The notes below the pieces were generated by a model. That model saw only the letters and a list, made by a program, of their open reading frames with translations. It had not been told where the DNA came from and did not search any database. Source: Sipunculus nudus (Eukaryota > Annelida > Sipuncula > Golfingiida > Sipunculidae). From it: a stretch of 64,000 bases of DNA. Position 1 is the first letter of the stretch; every line of letters begins with the position of its first letter. Shown here one piece after another: positions 1 to 26,397 of this stretch. The translations under genes were made by a program, and so were the position numbers. Location: the NCBI GenBank assembly GCA_026874595.1, contig CM049308.1:24766367-24830366 (forward strand), given 5' to 3'.

Positions 1-1414
1 CTAGTGGGCGATGCACATGACTCTCACACACATACCATTGTATTGGCCATATCTCTACACCCAAAGCCTCAGTTACATAAGCTATAGCTTATTTTCTTCC
101 TTTGAGTCTTCTCCATAACCTGATTAAGGCATCTGGTTTCAATCTTCTGTCTCTTTGTCAGTGTGTCCATCTGTTTGTCCGTTATCCTCAAAGTCGCCTG
201 CTTGCTGGTTCTTACACCTTACATATAGCATTCTACAGGCCACAGCTTTGACGGAATCCTTTTGAAACTGAGACATCTCATGTCAACCACTAATAATACG
301 AAACACATTTGTCGTCTTCGGAATATGTCTGCTAGAGGGCGCTACAGTCGAGCCTCCCAAGTATATCATTAATTCGCCATACCTCGTAAACTATAAATCT
401 AAATTACATAAATTATAACTCATTTTCTTCCTTTGAATCTTCTCAATAACCAGGTTATGTCATCTGGTGTCAATCTTGTCTCACAAAGTCAGTATGTCTG
501 TCTGTTCGTCTTTTGTTGTCAGCTTTGTCTGCTTGCCTGTTCTTTTGTCTCATATGTCATTCTACGGGCCACATATTCTCAGCAATGTCCCTGAGAGTCA
601 TTCCATTAATAGAAAACCGACAATATGTTCTGTCTGTCCGTCTGTGTTTCACTTCCGAATTCCGGCAAGCGTTCGACCTATGGTCGTCTAGTTTTGGCCT
701 TATGGAGTTTTATTTTATGTGAATTAAGTTATATCAAGGATATATGATTTACAGAAAGCACAAATCTCCTAGGTATTGAACTGGATCAGAGCTTGTGCTC
801 TGTGGTTACTCAGAAAGAACGAAATATAGGTTCTAGGCCCAGTTCTCCAACTTTCATGTCAATATGGATCAGCATTTTGTTATACATTGTGAGAAAAATC
901 ATATTGATCATGTGATCATGTACAAGTCTGCCACAGATTTTGAAAAGTATTTTGAAAAGTATATGCATGTAGCTACTAGCTCAAATTAAATAAAATACAG
1001 CAGGAAATTGTATAAATTTTTAATCTCTAATCTTACTGATTTATATTTAATCATGTTCAGAAGGTATATTATGAATAAAAAGATTTCAGTGAAAGATTCA
1101 TTTAGTTAACTGAGAGGTCAAACAAACCATATCTGTTGACTATGCTGGGATCAGTAAGCCAGCCAGATACATCTGGTGGCAAACACAGAAACTACTCTGA
1201 GACCCTCTGATCAGGACAGGAGTCAATTTGAGGCTGGTGGTTACTGTAAAAAGATGATGCTCATACCTGGCTACAAAATTTGACTAAAATAAATAAAAAA
1301 ATAAAATAACTTGATTTATTTTTATACATATCATATCATAAACCCAGTATTTTTCTAATAGTATAGTTGGAAATTATATGGTAAACATCTTGTTTTCCTC
1401 TGATACTGTTCCAG
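1..1414. other. intron (or upstream part) of the Gln-rich gene
   Basis: No convincing coding exon is seen here. The first ~660 bases hold a diverged tandem duplication (separate entry). The remainder is AT-rich single-copy-looking DNA ending in a pyrimidine-rich tract and the acceptor AG at 1413-1414. The region is called intronic because the reading frame of the next exon is open right up to that acceptor. Confidence 0.55.
60..610. repeat. diverged tandem duplication, period about 330 bp
   Basis: Segments near 60-240 and 390-570 align in the same orientation. They share a block with CTTCCTTTGAGTCTTCTC (near 97 and 427), then a matching stretch ending in CATCTGG, then TCTGTCTG-rich sequence. 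The copies differ at many positions, so the duplication is old or the copies belong to a dispersed family. No coding potential is apparent: short open frames here are Ser/Val/Cys-rich with no family resemblance. Confidence 0.6.
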
Positions 1415-2488
1415 TGGGACCTGTTCCGACTACCAGAATTGGAATGCTATGACGCTATGTTGACAAGACTGTTCAAGCAGGAACTTGAACGAATTGTGAT
1501 GGCTTTCGAAGGCTACAGGCTGGCACTCCTTCGAGAAATGGACTTCAAAAAGCGTCAATCAATGATAAATCAGACAGTGTTCTATCAAGGTCAAGTTTAC
1601 GCTCAAGGTCAAATACAAAGCCAAGGGGCACCAAGTCAAGGTATGATGCACATCACACAGACTCATGGACCACAAGGTCAGGGTCAAGTAGCCCATGTGC
1701 CTCAAGGTCAAGGTCAGCTGGCTCAGCCCCAAGGACAAATGGTACAGCAGATTCATAATTATGCCATGCATGCTCAAGGTCATTTGCATGCTAAGCAAGG
1801 ACAGAGCCAGCAGGCTCAAGGTCAAATAAACAGAATGCCTGTTCAGAATTTGCAAGTTCAAGGTCACCAGGGTCAAGGTGGACAGATACAAGTTCAAGGT
1901 CATCAAGGTCAAGGTGGACAGATTCAAATACAAACCAATGTTGGTCAAGGTCAAATGCTGCAACCACCTCAGAGTCATATTGGACGAGCTGCTAGCCCAG
2001 GCATTTTGGTTACAGGCAATATGGCTGTGGTTCCAGGACCGGCACCTGAACCTCATGAGCAGTTAATAAGACAACAAGCACAGGGGTACCATATCCATGC
2101 AGAGGCGCCACCTGGGCAGTACATAGTGGTGTCCCGAGACAATAATGCCCCTGGCCGGCCAATGTTAACTCCTTCGTATGGTGCTATGCCTGAACAACAA
2201 CATACACAAGTTCAGGACCATTTCCAGCCACCGCAAGTGTATCAAACTGGCCCAGACCAAGGGCCACAGAAGACTTACCAGTACCAGCCTGGCTTATCAA
2301 ATGTACAGGGACATAATCCCAGTAATTATATCATTTCACGCCAGTATGCACAGGCTGTGTTGCCAAATGCAGAATCCAGCCAGGGCATGCAGAGACCCCA
2401 AGTGGGAATAATTGAAACTAGTCCACACTCCAGCCAGCATGGGGTGTTACAAAAGAACCTTACTCAAAACATTGAGACAAATATTTAA
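1415..2488 (+). CDS. last coding exon of a Gln/Gly-rich protein, function not recognised
   Basis: The exon opens after a TTCCAG acceptor at 1414 in frame 0 with Trp-Asp-Leu-Phe-Arg-Leu-Pro-Glu-Leu-Glu and runs 357 codons to a TAA at 2486-2488. The first ~50 residues are charged and probably helical (ELERIVMAFEGYRLALLREM) and look like the end of a folded domain. After that the protein is low complexity, dominated by Gln, Gly, His and Val, with QGQ repeats and a near-exact internal repeat (GHQGQGGQIQVQ then GHQGQGGQIQIQ) around 1860-1935. Such tails occur in transcription and RNA-binding scaffolds, but I cannot name the family. Upstream exons lie before the window or were not identified. The long antisense open frame at 1559-2056 is a by-product of the CAAGGTCA repeats. 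Confidence 0.75.
   Translation, partial: WDLFRLPELECYDAMLTRLFKQELERIVMAFEGYRLALLREMDFKKRQSMINQTVFYQGQVYAQGQIQSQGAPSQGMMHITQTHGPQGQGQVAHVPQGQGQLAQPQGQMVQQIHNYAMHAQGHLHAKQGQSQQAQGQINRMPVQNLQVQGHQGQGGQIQVQGHQGQGGQIQIQTNVGQGQMLQPPQSHIGRAASPGILVTGNMAVVPGPAPEPHEQLIRQQAQGYHIHAEAPPGQYIVVSRDNNAPGRPMLTPSYGAMPEQQHTQVQDHFQPPQVYQTGPDQGPQKTYQYQPGLSNVQGHNPSNYIISRQYAQAVLPNAESSQGMQRPQVGIIETSPHSSQHGVLQKNLTQNIETNI
1600..1960 (+). repeat. CAAGGTCA-type coding repeat
   Basis: The Gln-Gly tail is encoded by many copies of CAAGGTCA(A/G) spaced 6-30 bases apart, densest at 1855-1960. The repetition is visible in DNA as well as in protein, so slippage or unequal exchange can change the length of this tract. Confidence 0.7.
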
Positions 2489-4700
2489 TCTACATATCTT
2501 TATCTTGTACAGTGGTGCGTGAGAAACAATGTAGCAGTGTGTATTGGTTCTTATACACTAAATTATCATATAATAATGAGATATACTATTTTAGCTTCAC
2601 TGTGTGACACCAGATGTCGCCACTGCTTGCTACAGTGAAGACCCCCTTGGGGTTACAACCCTCTGGGATCTGCACTGATATGGACATTAATGATATTAAC
2701 AACCTGTAACATAGAGGTTAGGTAAAAAAAAATTAAAAAGTTATGGTTCTCAGGCACAGCCCGCATCAATTTTAAACCCTGCATCAAAAATTTTTATTTT
2801 GACTGATTTTCAATAGAAACTTACCAATTTTGTGCTGCAACCGCTTGGACATTTCTTTCAAGGATATAAAATCATACAATTTCCTTTTTTATGTAGGACT
2901 TTTACTTGTTTAGCAAAATAAATCTGTTATTATCATGCTTTTCCCTAATCATTTGTCATTTTTATCGAAACATACCAAAAAAATAAAAAAACGCCCGCCC
3001 GCATTGATTTCTAAAAAAAAAGTGCCTGAGAACCATGCCTTTTTTTATTTTGGCCTTACTTTTGGAAATTAAATTTATGCAAAACCATGAGTGACCTTCT
3101 TTTTAAACTGTGATTGCCATTTTATCAAGATAATAAGACTTTTACAATTTTCATAATGCCTTGATGAAAGTTAAGATTGGATAGACAATGATGTTTGTTT
3201 TCACATATTTGTTTTTCATGCTTTATTGAGCATATGATACCATGCAAGAAATGATACCATATCAAGATAAATTCTAAACTAAAGGTTGAGATTTGTCTAC
3301 AGCTAGGCTCGTTTTCCATGCATTTCTATCCTTTCAAGTAATTTATAGAATCTCGTATATCAATGTAAAGCATCAGCCTTGGCAGTTTTGGTATTACCAA
3401 CATATTCCAGTAATTCAAAGTATGCCACATTTATCACACAGGACCACACTGACTTGGTTACTGGTGTTTTGAATGTATGTAATTCATATGGTGCCATGTC
3501 CACATTTAAAAGCTTTTTATGCTTCTCTAATTGGTCAGTTTGCTTCATGAATTATTCATGACCTATCTGGGTTGGGGAAGTTTCTTAACTGAATCAGATC
3601 TTGATGTTTGTTCATTTTAATTTCGGGACAAGCTGACAGCTCATGATCCAGATAGAATTTGGTAACTTCTTGGAGAAGGTTAGGTTTTGATTGTTTGTAT
3701 ACTTGCTTCCATGGTGGAGGCATAGCATACCCCCCCCCCCCCCCTTGTTTCACCTCTTACCGTCTACCTATTGTGGGTATTTTATTTCAACCGGAAAGTT
3801 CTTTTTAAAAACATCAGAACAATATATCCTGAATATTTATGGAGTGCAGTAAATTCGATAGCAGAAAGAACAATGCACAACATTTTCAGTCCTTTTAGCA
3901 TCCAGGTGAAGTTTGTTTACGTTGTCATAATCTGCAGGTCACTCTGGATTATTACTCATTTCAATTCTGAACTTTGTGAGCATCTTTTTGTTGCGAGAAA
4001 ATATGAAACTTGACCCACTTAACACTGTGGCTTGAAAGACAGGACAAGCTGCATGTATTGAGAAAATACTCCTGATCATGATTACCAATGCTGTGTATGA
4101 TTACCATGTCAGATTCTGTGAACGCTCTGACGGGATTGTGCTAGGCTTTTAAATAGACCATTTGATCACAATAACGACACCTGCTGGCAGTGACTGCCAC
4201 TGATTGCTTGGGTCTGGTGCATGGAAAAAAAAGACATTTTGTTATATCTGAAAAGAATATATAAAGACATGTCTTGCTTTACCTTCAAATCTAAGGCATC
4301 TATTGCAGCCTCTAGCCCATATCTAACTTATCGTGACAAAGCCCACAGTGCTGGCTTATTTGACCCAAACACACAAATGGACAGGCGAATGCTTGTGTAA
4401 TAGGTCTGTTCTATATATTTTGGTGATGATAGCTTTATAAAGGTTTATTTATTTTTCAGTTGGCAGATGTATACACATTTTATCATTGGTTGTATTTAAT
4501 TTGTGTGAGTGTGTGAATATGTAAGGTATAATATGAATTTTGTATATACATATAGTGTTAGGGTAAAGAAAGTGCAATGTTTTTGCTTTACGAATATTCA
4601 TGAGGGTGGTACTTTGTATATTCCTGCATTCTGTATATATATTTATGGAAATAAAACAAATCTGCACATTCTCTGTAGATTTTATTGTATAATAAACAAG
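2489..4700 (+). other. 3' untranslated region and flank of the Gln-rich gene
   Basis: No second coding exon is seen. An interspersed element occupies 2718-3059 (separate entry). Possible polyadenylation signals are AATAAA near 4650 and again near 4690, both in AT-rich sequence, so the transcript may end around 4.7 kb. There is a run of about 17 C at 3731-3747. Confidence 0.4.
2718..3059. mobile_element. MITE family A, copy 1 (GGTTCTCAGGCAC termini)
   Basis: The left end reads TTATGGTTCTCAGGCAC near 2741-2757 and the right end GTGCCTGAGAACCATGCC near 3022-3039, i.e. terminal inverted repeats, flanked on the right by an AT tract and GGCCTTA and on the left by a diverged version of the same. 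The body contains matching CCCGCAT blocks near both ends. It aligns closely with copies at 22089-22373 and 35887-36336. No transposase is encoded, so it is a non-autonomous element. Superfamily not assigned. Confidence 0.8.
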
Positions 4701-5618
4701 ATCCTCACTTGTAATATTATAGATATCTCTGCCAAAGGAGGATATAATTCAACCCATGTTTATTTTTCTAAGGATACCTGTGAATTTCAGTGAAACTTTG
4801 TCCCAGGGTGAACCACTTCATTTATTAACCTCCCTGATCAATCCAACCTCTGTTCATCATACTTATTAATGTATGAGTGACACAGCCACAAGAGCCCTTT
4901 TAGCCACATAATTTTGAGTGGGCTGACTGCCATGACTTGATTTCTGAAAAAAAATCCAGAGGGCTTAAATGAACAAAGTTCCAATTTATTCAGCAAGGTT
5001 ATAGTCTGCATTTTAATTAGCAAGGGTACCATGTTATGTGTTCATCTTTAAGGCTCCTTGCAGTATCAGACAGTGGTGCTATGTATTGCATGGGAGAAAG
5101 GGATCAAGCAATTTAATTATTGGCATCTAATTTTAGGAATCAATTGAAATATACTTCCTTGTTTGGAGCCTGCAAGTCAAACTGGACTGTACAGAGTCAC
5201 CATACAGTTATATATGTAAATATGGCATTCGCTTCACGTTAACCAAACTGGCTGACACTTGGACTGGTGGTAGTATGAACTTTCTATGGCACTTAATGCT
5301 CTGTATGAATCATTCACCCAGATAAAAGAATAAGGAAAACTTGCACAATATATTTTCATGATATAAAAATGATAATATACATTCAGCATGTATGAAGCTG
5401 GGCTGACACATGCCAGACACTGAAATATGATAAAACACAGCAGCATATTTTTATAACGTTCCTTGAAACCTAAGGTTATCATTAAAATATCACTAATTGA
5501 CACATACTCCTTTGTAATAGAATCATATCAAGTTATACTAAAAAAAAATTTGTGATGTGAGCCTGTTGTATTACAATACAGTTCCAGTGACTCTGACAGT
5601 CATGTTCAGTTTTGTGAT

Positions 5619-5832
5619 ACATAGTAACATAACTACACACATGACTACAGTGTGGTTGAAAATCACCACTAGATGGCAGCAGGTAGGACTAACAGAAAAG
5701 CATAATTCATATATAAATGTGTGTAACATAGTAACATAACTACACACATGACTACAGTGTGGTTGAAAATCACCACTAGATGGCAGCAGGTAGGACTAAC
5801 AGAAAAGCATAATTCATATATAAATGTGTGTA
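5619..5832. repeat. near-perfect tandem duplication of a 107-bp unit
   Basis: Two adjacent copies (5619-5725 and 5726-5832) are identical or nearly so. Each includes CCACTAGATGGCAGC (5666 and 5773), which resembles the core of a CTCF binding site. The lack of divergence points to a very recent duplication or an assembly artefact. Confidence 0.85.
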
Positions 5833-6825
5833 TGTGGGAGGATGTGAATGTACCATGTTTGTTTGTATGCAATGTTTTACCAAATTTCGCAACTGATGAC
5901 ATGCTGTCATAGAGTAAAAAAATGTATGTCAATGTGACAAGTCAATTAAGAGTCCTTTACTGAACTATATGATATAGAGTCACCATTTGTTAGGTTACCA
6001 TGTGGTCACTGGGTACCCACCTATATGAAGTGATGTGCTTGAAAACATGGTTACATATAACATATACACATTCACTGTTGTCAAAAGAAGTCTAGTGCTA
6101 CTTTACTGTGTAATTCATGAATAGCACAACATCGTAATAATATAAATCAATCTAAGCCTTATATCTACTCATAACAACATCACAGTGTCAGGAAACAGTT
6201 CTGTTCTTCATTTACATAGCATGTTTTCCTTCCATGAACTAATTCAAAACTTTACAGGTACTTTTTAGCAACTACCTATAGACAAAGTGAAAACCTTTAT
6301 CTTGTATCTACATGAATCATTTATTCAGGAAAGGCTTACATATTCAAAATTACTTTTGGAAATTAAACAGTAAATCATTCTGTAACTTGTATTGTAGTTG
6401 GAGCTCAGACTTAATATATCACTTGCATCTATTTTCAGTATTTACAGCACTATTCATTGTAGACTGATTTAAGTATGCTTACCTGGGTGATTATTCACAC
6501 ATTTATTAATACTTTTTATATAATACTTTACAGCAATTATAAATATATCAATGAACATTTGACAGTTTCAAGTGCACAATGTTTCACTACTAACTGACAT
6601 TTTTAACTCTTCAGATTCATAATCAATAGTTCACATTGTTCTTATCAATGTTAAACACTTGAAATGATTAACATATCAATGGAAACATGTACATCTATGA
6701 CAATTTGTTTTATATTACAAAGCACATTACATGTGTTGACAGCACAAACTGTTTTATAAAAGCTACAATCAATATGTTGATAAAACACACATGTATCTTA
6801 TAAGTGTAAGCGATCTTAAATCTTA

Positions 6826-7231
6826 TATCCCTTTCACACAGCAAATGCAAACCATTTTTAAACCATTTTGAAAATGGTTTAGAGCGTTTACAAGGCAATC
6901 CAAATTGTTTTCAAACCATTTTGGCCAAAGCATTTAAGATCAAGCTCAAGAGGTGGTTTCAAACTATTTTGAATGCAAATCATTTTATCCGCTTTGCTTA
7001 ACTGTCGTGTGAAAGCTCTAAAATGGTTTGGACCCAGTTTTCAAGCAGCAACTCAATCACAGCACAAGCACGAATGCTTGTGTCAACATGTTGTTAAATT
7101 GTTCAACATGTGAAATGTACACAACACACATTGGTCACTGGTGCTATCTGCCTGTGTGAACACACCAAACCGGTTTGGCCAAACTGCCTTGACCAAATCA
7201 GTTTGAAAATGTTTTGTGTATGAAAGGGGTA
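6826..7231. mobile_element. Harbinger-like MITE with TTA target duplication
   Basis: The ends TATCCCTTTCACACAG and (as the reverse complement of the right end) TACCCCTTTCATACACA are imperfect terminal inverted repeats, flanked by TTA at 6823-6825 and 7232-7234. A three-base TWA duplication is typical of the PIF/Harbinger superfamily. The ~400-bp body is full of AAACCATTTT / AAAATGGTTT inverted motifs and has no coding sequence. Confidence 0.75.
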
Positions 7232-8190
7232 TTAGTGTTCTTTCTATTTAGTGGTAAAATTCAATACTGTGAATGTCTTGGCATTTCTTTCTGTACATAA
7301 AAACACAGCCTGTTTTTTTGATAATACTGAGTGTAGAATATAACATGGTGTAGACAAAATATATTATGCGTGTAAAATTATTTCTAGAAACTGTGTTCCA
7401 ATTGGCAACAATCATCTCTTCAATTTGGCATTGATTAGACCTTATAATTAGGCTAAGAGTCTGAAATAAATATTAAGGCATCAAAATGGAGGATTTTATA
7501 ATTTGAGGATATAAAAAATATTATTGATTTTAGTGGTCATGCAAGAATATCATTTTTTATTCAGTAAAAATCAGGTATACAAAACATTTGTAGAAATATA
7601 ATTTATTTACAATTCGATAAAGGCATTCTCTGCGTCACAGTGTGAATTGATTTGACACATACTTTACTATTTATAATATGTACTGTACTGTAAATATTTG
7701 CTTTCTAATAAACGCCTGGCAGATCTTGAAAGAAATACTATGATACTATTCAAATACTCAGGCAGAAATTTTACTTATAATGTATATATATATTCTCCAC
7801 TTGCAATTCCATTTTTCCATAATTCAGGATTATGCATACCCCATGTGAACAAATTGTTGATCATTAACTGGAGAGAAAATAAGCCCTTTTTCCAGGTGTT
7901 TTTGCATACCACATTCTGCAGCTTTAGAATGTGGCACTGTTACAGAATATAGTTTCATAGTATATATTTTTTAAATGGACACTTTTTTATAAAAAAAACC
8001 TGGTAAGTGAAATGTTGCGTCTGGTCGTGCATGCGTGTTTGTTGCTATAAATTCACTCAACCTTAACATTAATTCATTTTGGCCTAAATTGCATTTTTCA
8101 AAAGCATAACAAATATTACCTTTACATGCATAAATCTCATTGGTGCTCAATTTCTATTATACAGATATGATAATATATATATGCTAATTG

Positions 8191-22740
<14,550 letters not shown>

Positions 22741-23929
22741 GATGACATGTAATTTTTGCACAATAATAAATTTTTGTAGGCTAAAATCTGCTTTGAAACA
22801 TCTCGCCTTCTGCCTTGATAGCGAGCACCTGCTAAGGAGCGGCCATGTTGAAAACAACTTTATGCAAATGAGCTCTCACCTAGGAGATGACGGGTCCAGG
22901 TAATCATGTGACGCTTACTTACCCGTGCTGCCATCTGCACGGCAATCAGGGAATTATTCTTGATTGGTTGTAATAACATTTTCTTGGACAATTGGGCAGT
23001 AATTTTTCATAATATAGATTAAAATGATGTATATTAATATAATTTAATACTCAAAACTCATTATTAATTATTATCAAATAAAACTGTTATTATAATTATT
23101 ATTATTGTAGATGATGGTACGTGTTATTACTACTCATATAAATACTATAATCATCATTATTATTCATTAAAATATACATACATGAATGTAAAATATACAT
23201 TATTCCTCAAAATATTTTATTACGGCTTTTCAATTATCTTTAAATATGTGAAGAGACCCAATAAGAGCATGTTATGTTATATAAAATGTGAAAGGGTTAA
23301 TGTCCAAAAGCCAATTAGTAATTCTATCAAGGTTTACAAAATACAACTCTCAGTTATTTATGGACATTGTCATAATTAATTTTATTGCCTGCGCCATGCA
23401 GGAGGGTATTCTTCCGTTCCCGTTCGTGTGTGTGCCTGCGCGCAATGTGTGTTTGTGTGATTGTTTACAACAAAACTCACACAATCAAGAACAGAATCTA
23501 ATGAAATTTTCAGGGTATATCGGAAATGGGCCAAGAAAGAATCAGTTTGATTTTGGTTGGGGATCCGATACTTGGTCAAGTTTCAGGAACAGCATCAATT
23601 AATATTCACAAATGTTCAGTCACTTATGCACAGATGAACCTTAGAATAAGGGTCGAAGAAGTGAATACACACAAGGCAAAGGTATTCATTCCTTGGATTG
23701 CAGATTTTCACTTTAAATCATAATCTCCCGCTCCGCCTTTGGTGCAAAAGTAAGATTTTCAAAAGCAAAAAACCAAAATTAACACTTGTATTGTTTTTTT
23801 TAATTTCTCATGAATTAATTTATTGAAGCTTCAGGAAATGTTTATGTTTATCCCTTCAAGTTCATGTTCAATGCATATTACAGGTATTTTGTGATTGATC
23901 TGTCTGTTGTACGTAGTCCTTGGTGCTGT

Positions 23930-24190
23930 TTAGCAGTGATGTGGAAGTCGAGCCCGAACTTGGTGTCCAGGGTACTGGACTCGAGTGTGTAATCGGAGTC
24001 CGAGCACTCGAGAAATCGAACCGATTCCATTTCAAGTTCCGTAGAAAAAAAACTCTGCCACATACTGTAAAGACTGGGCATGGAATTGGACTTGGGTTTT
24101 AATGATTTGGTTTTAAAATAGATGGACTTATAATTGGACCTCTTGGACTCACACTCGGACTGGGACTTGGGTGGCCTGGACTCGGATAGA
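23930..24190 (-). repeat. degenerate GAGTCC hexamer array (dispersed unit, minus orientation)
   Basis: On the minus strand the sequence is an irregular array of CGAGTCC, CAAGTCC and CGATTCC. A GCAGTGATGTGGAAGTCGAG edge at 23934 resembles the edge of the 61.2-61.8 kb unit (reverse complement of CTCGACTATTACATCACTGC). The long minus-strand open frame over it is a repeat product rather than a gene. Confidence 0.7.
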
Positions 24191-25064
24191 AATCGGAAAA
24201 ATCGGACTCGACCATATCTCTGTTCGTTAGTTCTTCTTATAATCCTTTCGGTTTTGAAATGAGGATTCTCCATTGTAGGTGAGCAATAAACTGCCCTACA
24301 AAACATTTAATTTTGGCATTAAGACTCCAACGAATGATTATTAAATGCGGAGCTCTAAAAAAACGCGGGGTGGGGGGGGGAGGGGGCACAGCATTTGACA
24401 CTTACTAGATCAATCCGACACGCTAAAGTTTATTGTTCTGCGAAAAAAAATCATATAAACAGAGAATAGTTCTTAGTTTTAACACTATATGGCGCTTCAT
24501 GATAGTAAGAGACAAGTTTGCTCTTTTCCTGGGGTGATGGGGACTGATACCTGCTTATAAAAGAGTGTCCTTCACCAGGATCTCTTATTAGTAAATAAAC
24601 ATTGTATTTCCATCAGCTGGGGGACTTTCTTGGAGGGATACATGTTTTCAGGAAGAGGGAGAAAAGTACATTCGACCTTAAGCCCAGGAGGAATGGAGTC
24701 AAATTTTAGCTGAAAATAACATCTCATAAAGATGAAGTAATAAAATCACCCCCATAGGCATATAGAGACCTTCCAGGTGTAAAGAACTAACTCCTGAAAA
24801 ACACACACAACAATCACATACACACACGTGCGCGCCCTCATGCTCCAACGTACACTTTAAGGGATCAAACGGCCTTTTAAACAAAATCACAATTATAAAA
24901 TCATATATTGTTCTAAACAATTATTTATAATAACCTATTTCCATGGGACCTAGATAAAGCGAAAACGTTCGTGTATATGCAACAAGTAGGCATTCAATCC
25001 CAAATAACCATATACTTTACACAGATATTCCAAATTCTAGTACTGTTTAAATCTGATAAAATAT

Positions 25065-25071
<7 letters not shown>

Positions 25072-25117
<46 letters not shown>
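25072..25117. repeat. (TA)n microsatellite
   Basis: About 45 bases of alternating TA. Confidence 0.95.
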
Positions 25118-25119
<2 letters not shown>

Positions 25120-25621
25120 AGGTTAAGTAAGTAATTGCTAATACTTATATAACGAGGAAGTCACAAGAACTTAAATCCTTCTAGGATCACTGGATGACCA
25201 TTAAATAAAAAACCTCGAAATATGCATGCAAGGTCGAAGGTGTTTTTTTTTTATTTTATTTCAGAAAAGGCACTCTTTTATGTTTAAATGAGCTGTTTCT
25301 TTTTTTAATTTGTCCTGATCCAAATTTTTATGCAGTGTATATTACGAGTCTTCTTGTATTTTGTCAAAACAATCGCTGTTATCTAAAAGATATATTGAAA
25401 GGCAGACAAGACGTAATCAGATAGATAAAGCTGGTCTGGGTATCTTTATTTATACTGCATACATCATGATACATACACCAACAGATCAAATCTAAAGAAA
25501 CCAACAATGTGAAAAGTGTAGTGGCCATCTTGTCGATGGAACACCTAAAAGGAAGGCTGTTACAAACCATACACACTGACCGACTCCTAGGGCGAACCAT
25601 GCAAAGGGTGCCGCAGGGGGG

Positions 25622-26397
25622 GCCGTGCCCAGAGAACTTTGCAATCCAAGCAGCGGTTACGCGAAACGACTGCAGTGTATAACCGCTACCACTAATCTAG
25701 TTTCCATTTAAAAATAAGCTAAAAATATACAACTGCAGTATTATATATCCTTTCTTGTAACCTCCTTTTTGTTTTCATACCTTTTCTATGGAAAGAAAGT
25801 TTAATTTGGTAACTTGTTAGAAGGATGTCCTGGGGCTACATAACGAAATCTGTGCGCACATCTGGTAATGATTCAAAAACAGTGACTCAGAGTTGCGCAA
25901 TGGCGGTTGTCAGCGCCTCCCCATTATAGGTATTACATTATATACCAAGCTGTACTGGCGCAAATACATGGAATATTATATAACCACTTGGTATACCCTG
26001 GATAGATATGTGATTCAATTTTTTTATTGTTTCTTTGGCACAAGTTTAATTACTAAAACAGGAAAGTGATATTGCAGTTTGTTTGAAAATATGGGCGTCA
26101 TAGGAGTGTATATCATATTCTTTTTCACAAAAGCGTATAGTTACTCAAGTAAAGTATATTTGGGTTTTATTTACAATGCTCCCCAACGTCATCTGTCATC
26201 TTTATCATTTAACTATAGTGACTAATGCCAATTTTAGGCATGGTCCCTTTAATCATGTTTCTTTTCCAGGGACCAATGACATCAAGGATAATATTTTTAT
26301 GAGACTTTGACTATTTGAAGATGCGACAAACTGAACAAATGAGATACTTTTTCCTAAAACATGTTCAGTTTCTCTATTGAGATGAACTTCTTAGCAT
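25622..26397 (+). repeat. left arm of a long inverted duplication
   Basis: The reverse complement of 30695-31525 aligns with this segment over its whole length with substitutions and small gaps. Anchors: ACTGCAGTGTATAACCGCTA, CCTGGGGCTACATAACGA, GTGCGCACATCTGG, TTGCGCAATG..GGTTGT and CATCAAGGATAATAT. No coding sequence seen. Confidence 0.85.

Larger units (their letters stand above)
4701..8190. other. intergenic region with repeats, 3' flank of the CCDC42/CFAP73-like gene
   Basis: No protein gene is supported. It contains a 107-bp exact tandem duplication (5619-5832) and a Harbinger-like MITE (6826-7231). On the minus strand, AATAAA is present near 7604 and 7557, possible polyadenylation signals for the coiled-coil gene whose stop is at 8191. 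The rest is AT-rich without recognised features. Confidence 0.5.

Noticed and set aside
1559-2056. 165-codon minus-strand open frame
   Set aside because: It lies antisense to the Gln-rich exon, and its Leu/Thr/Ser repeats mirror the CAAGGTCA coding repeat.
23878-24306. 142-codon minus-strand open frame
   Set aside because: Most of it is the translation of a degenerate GAGTCC hexamer array also found at 58 and 61 kb; no family resemblance.
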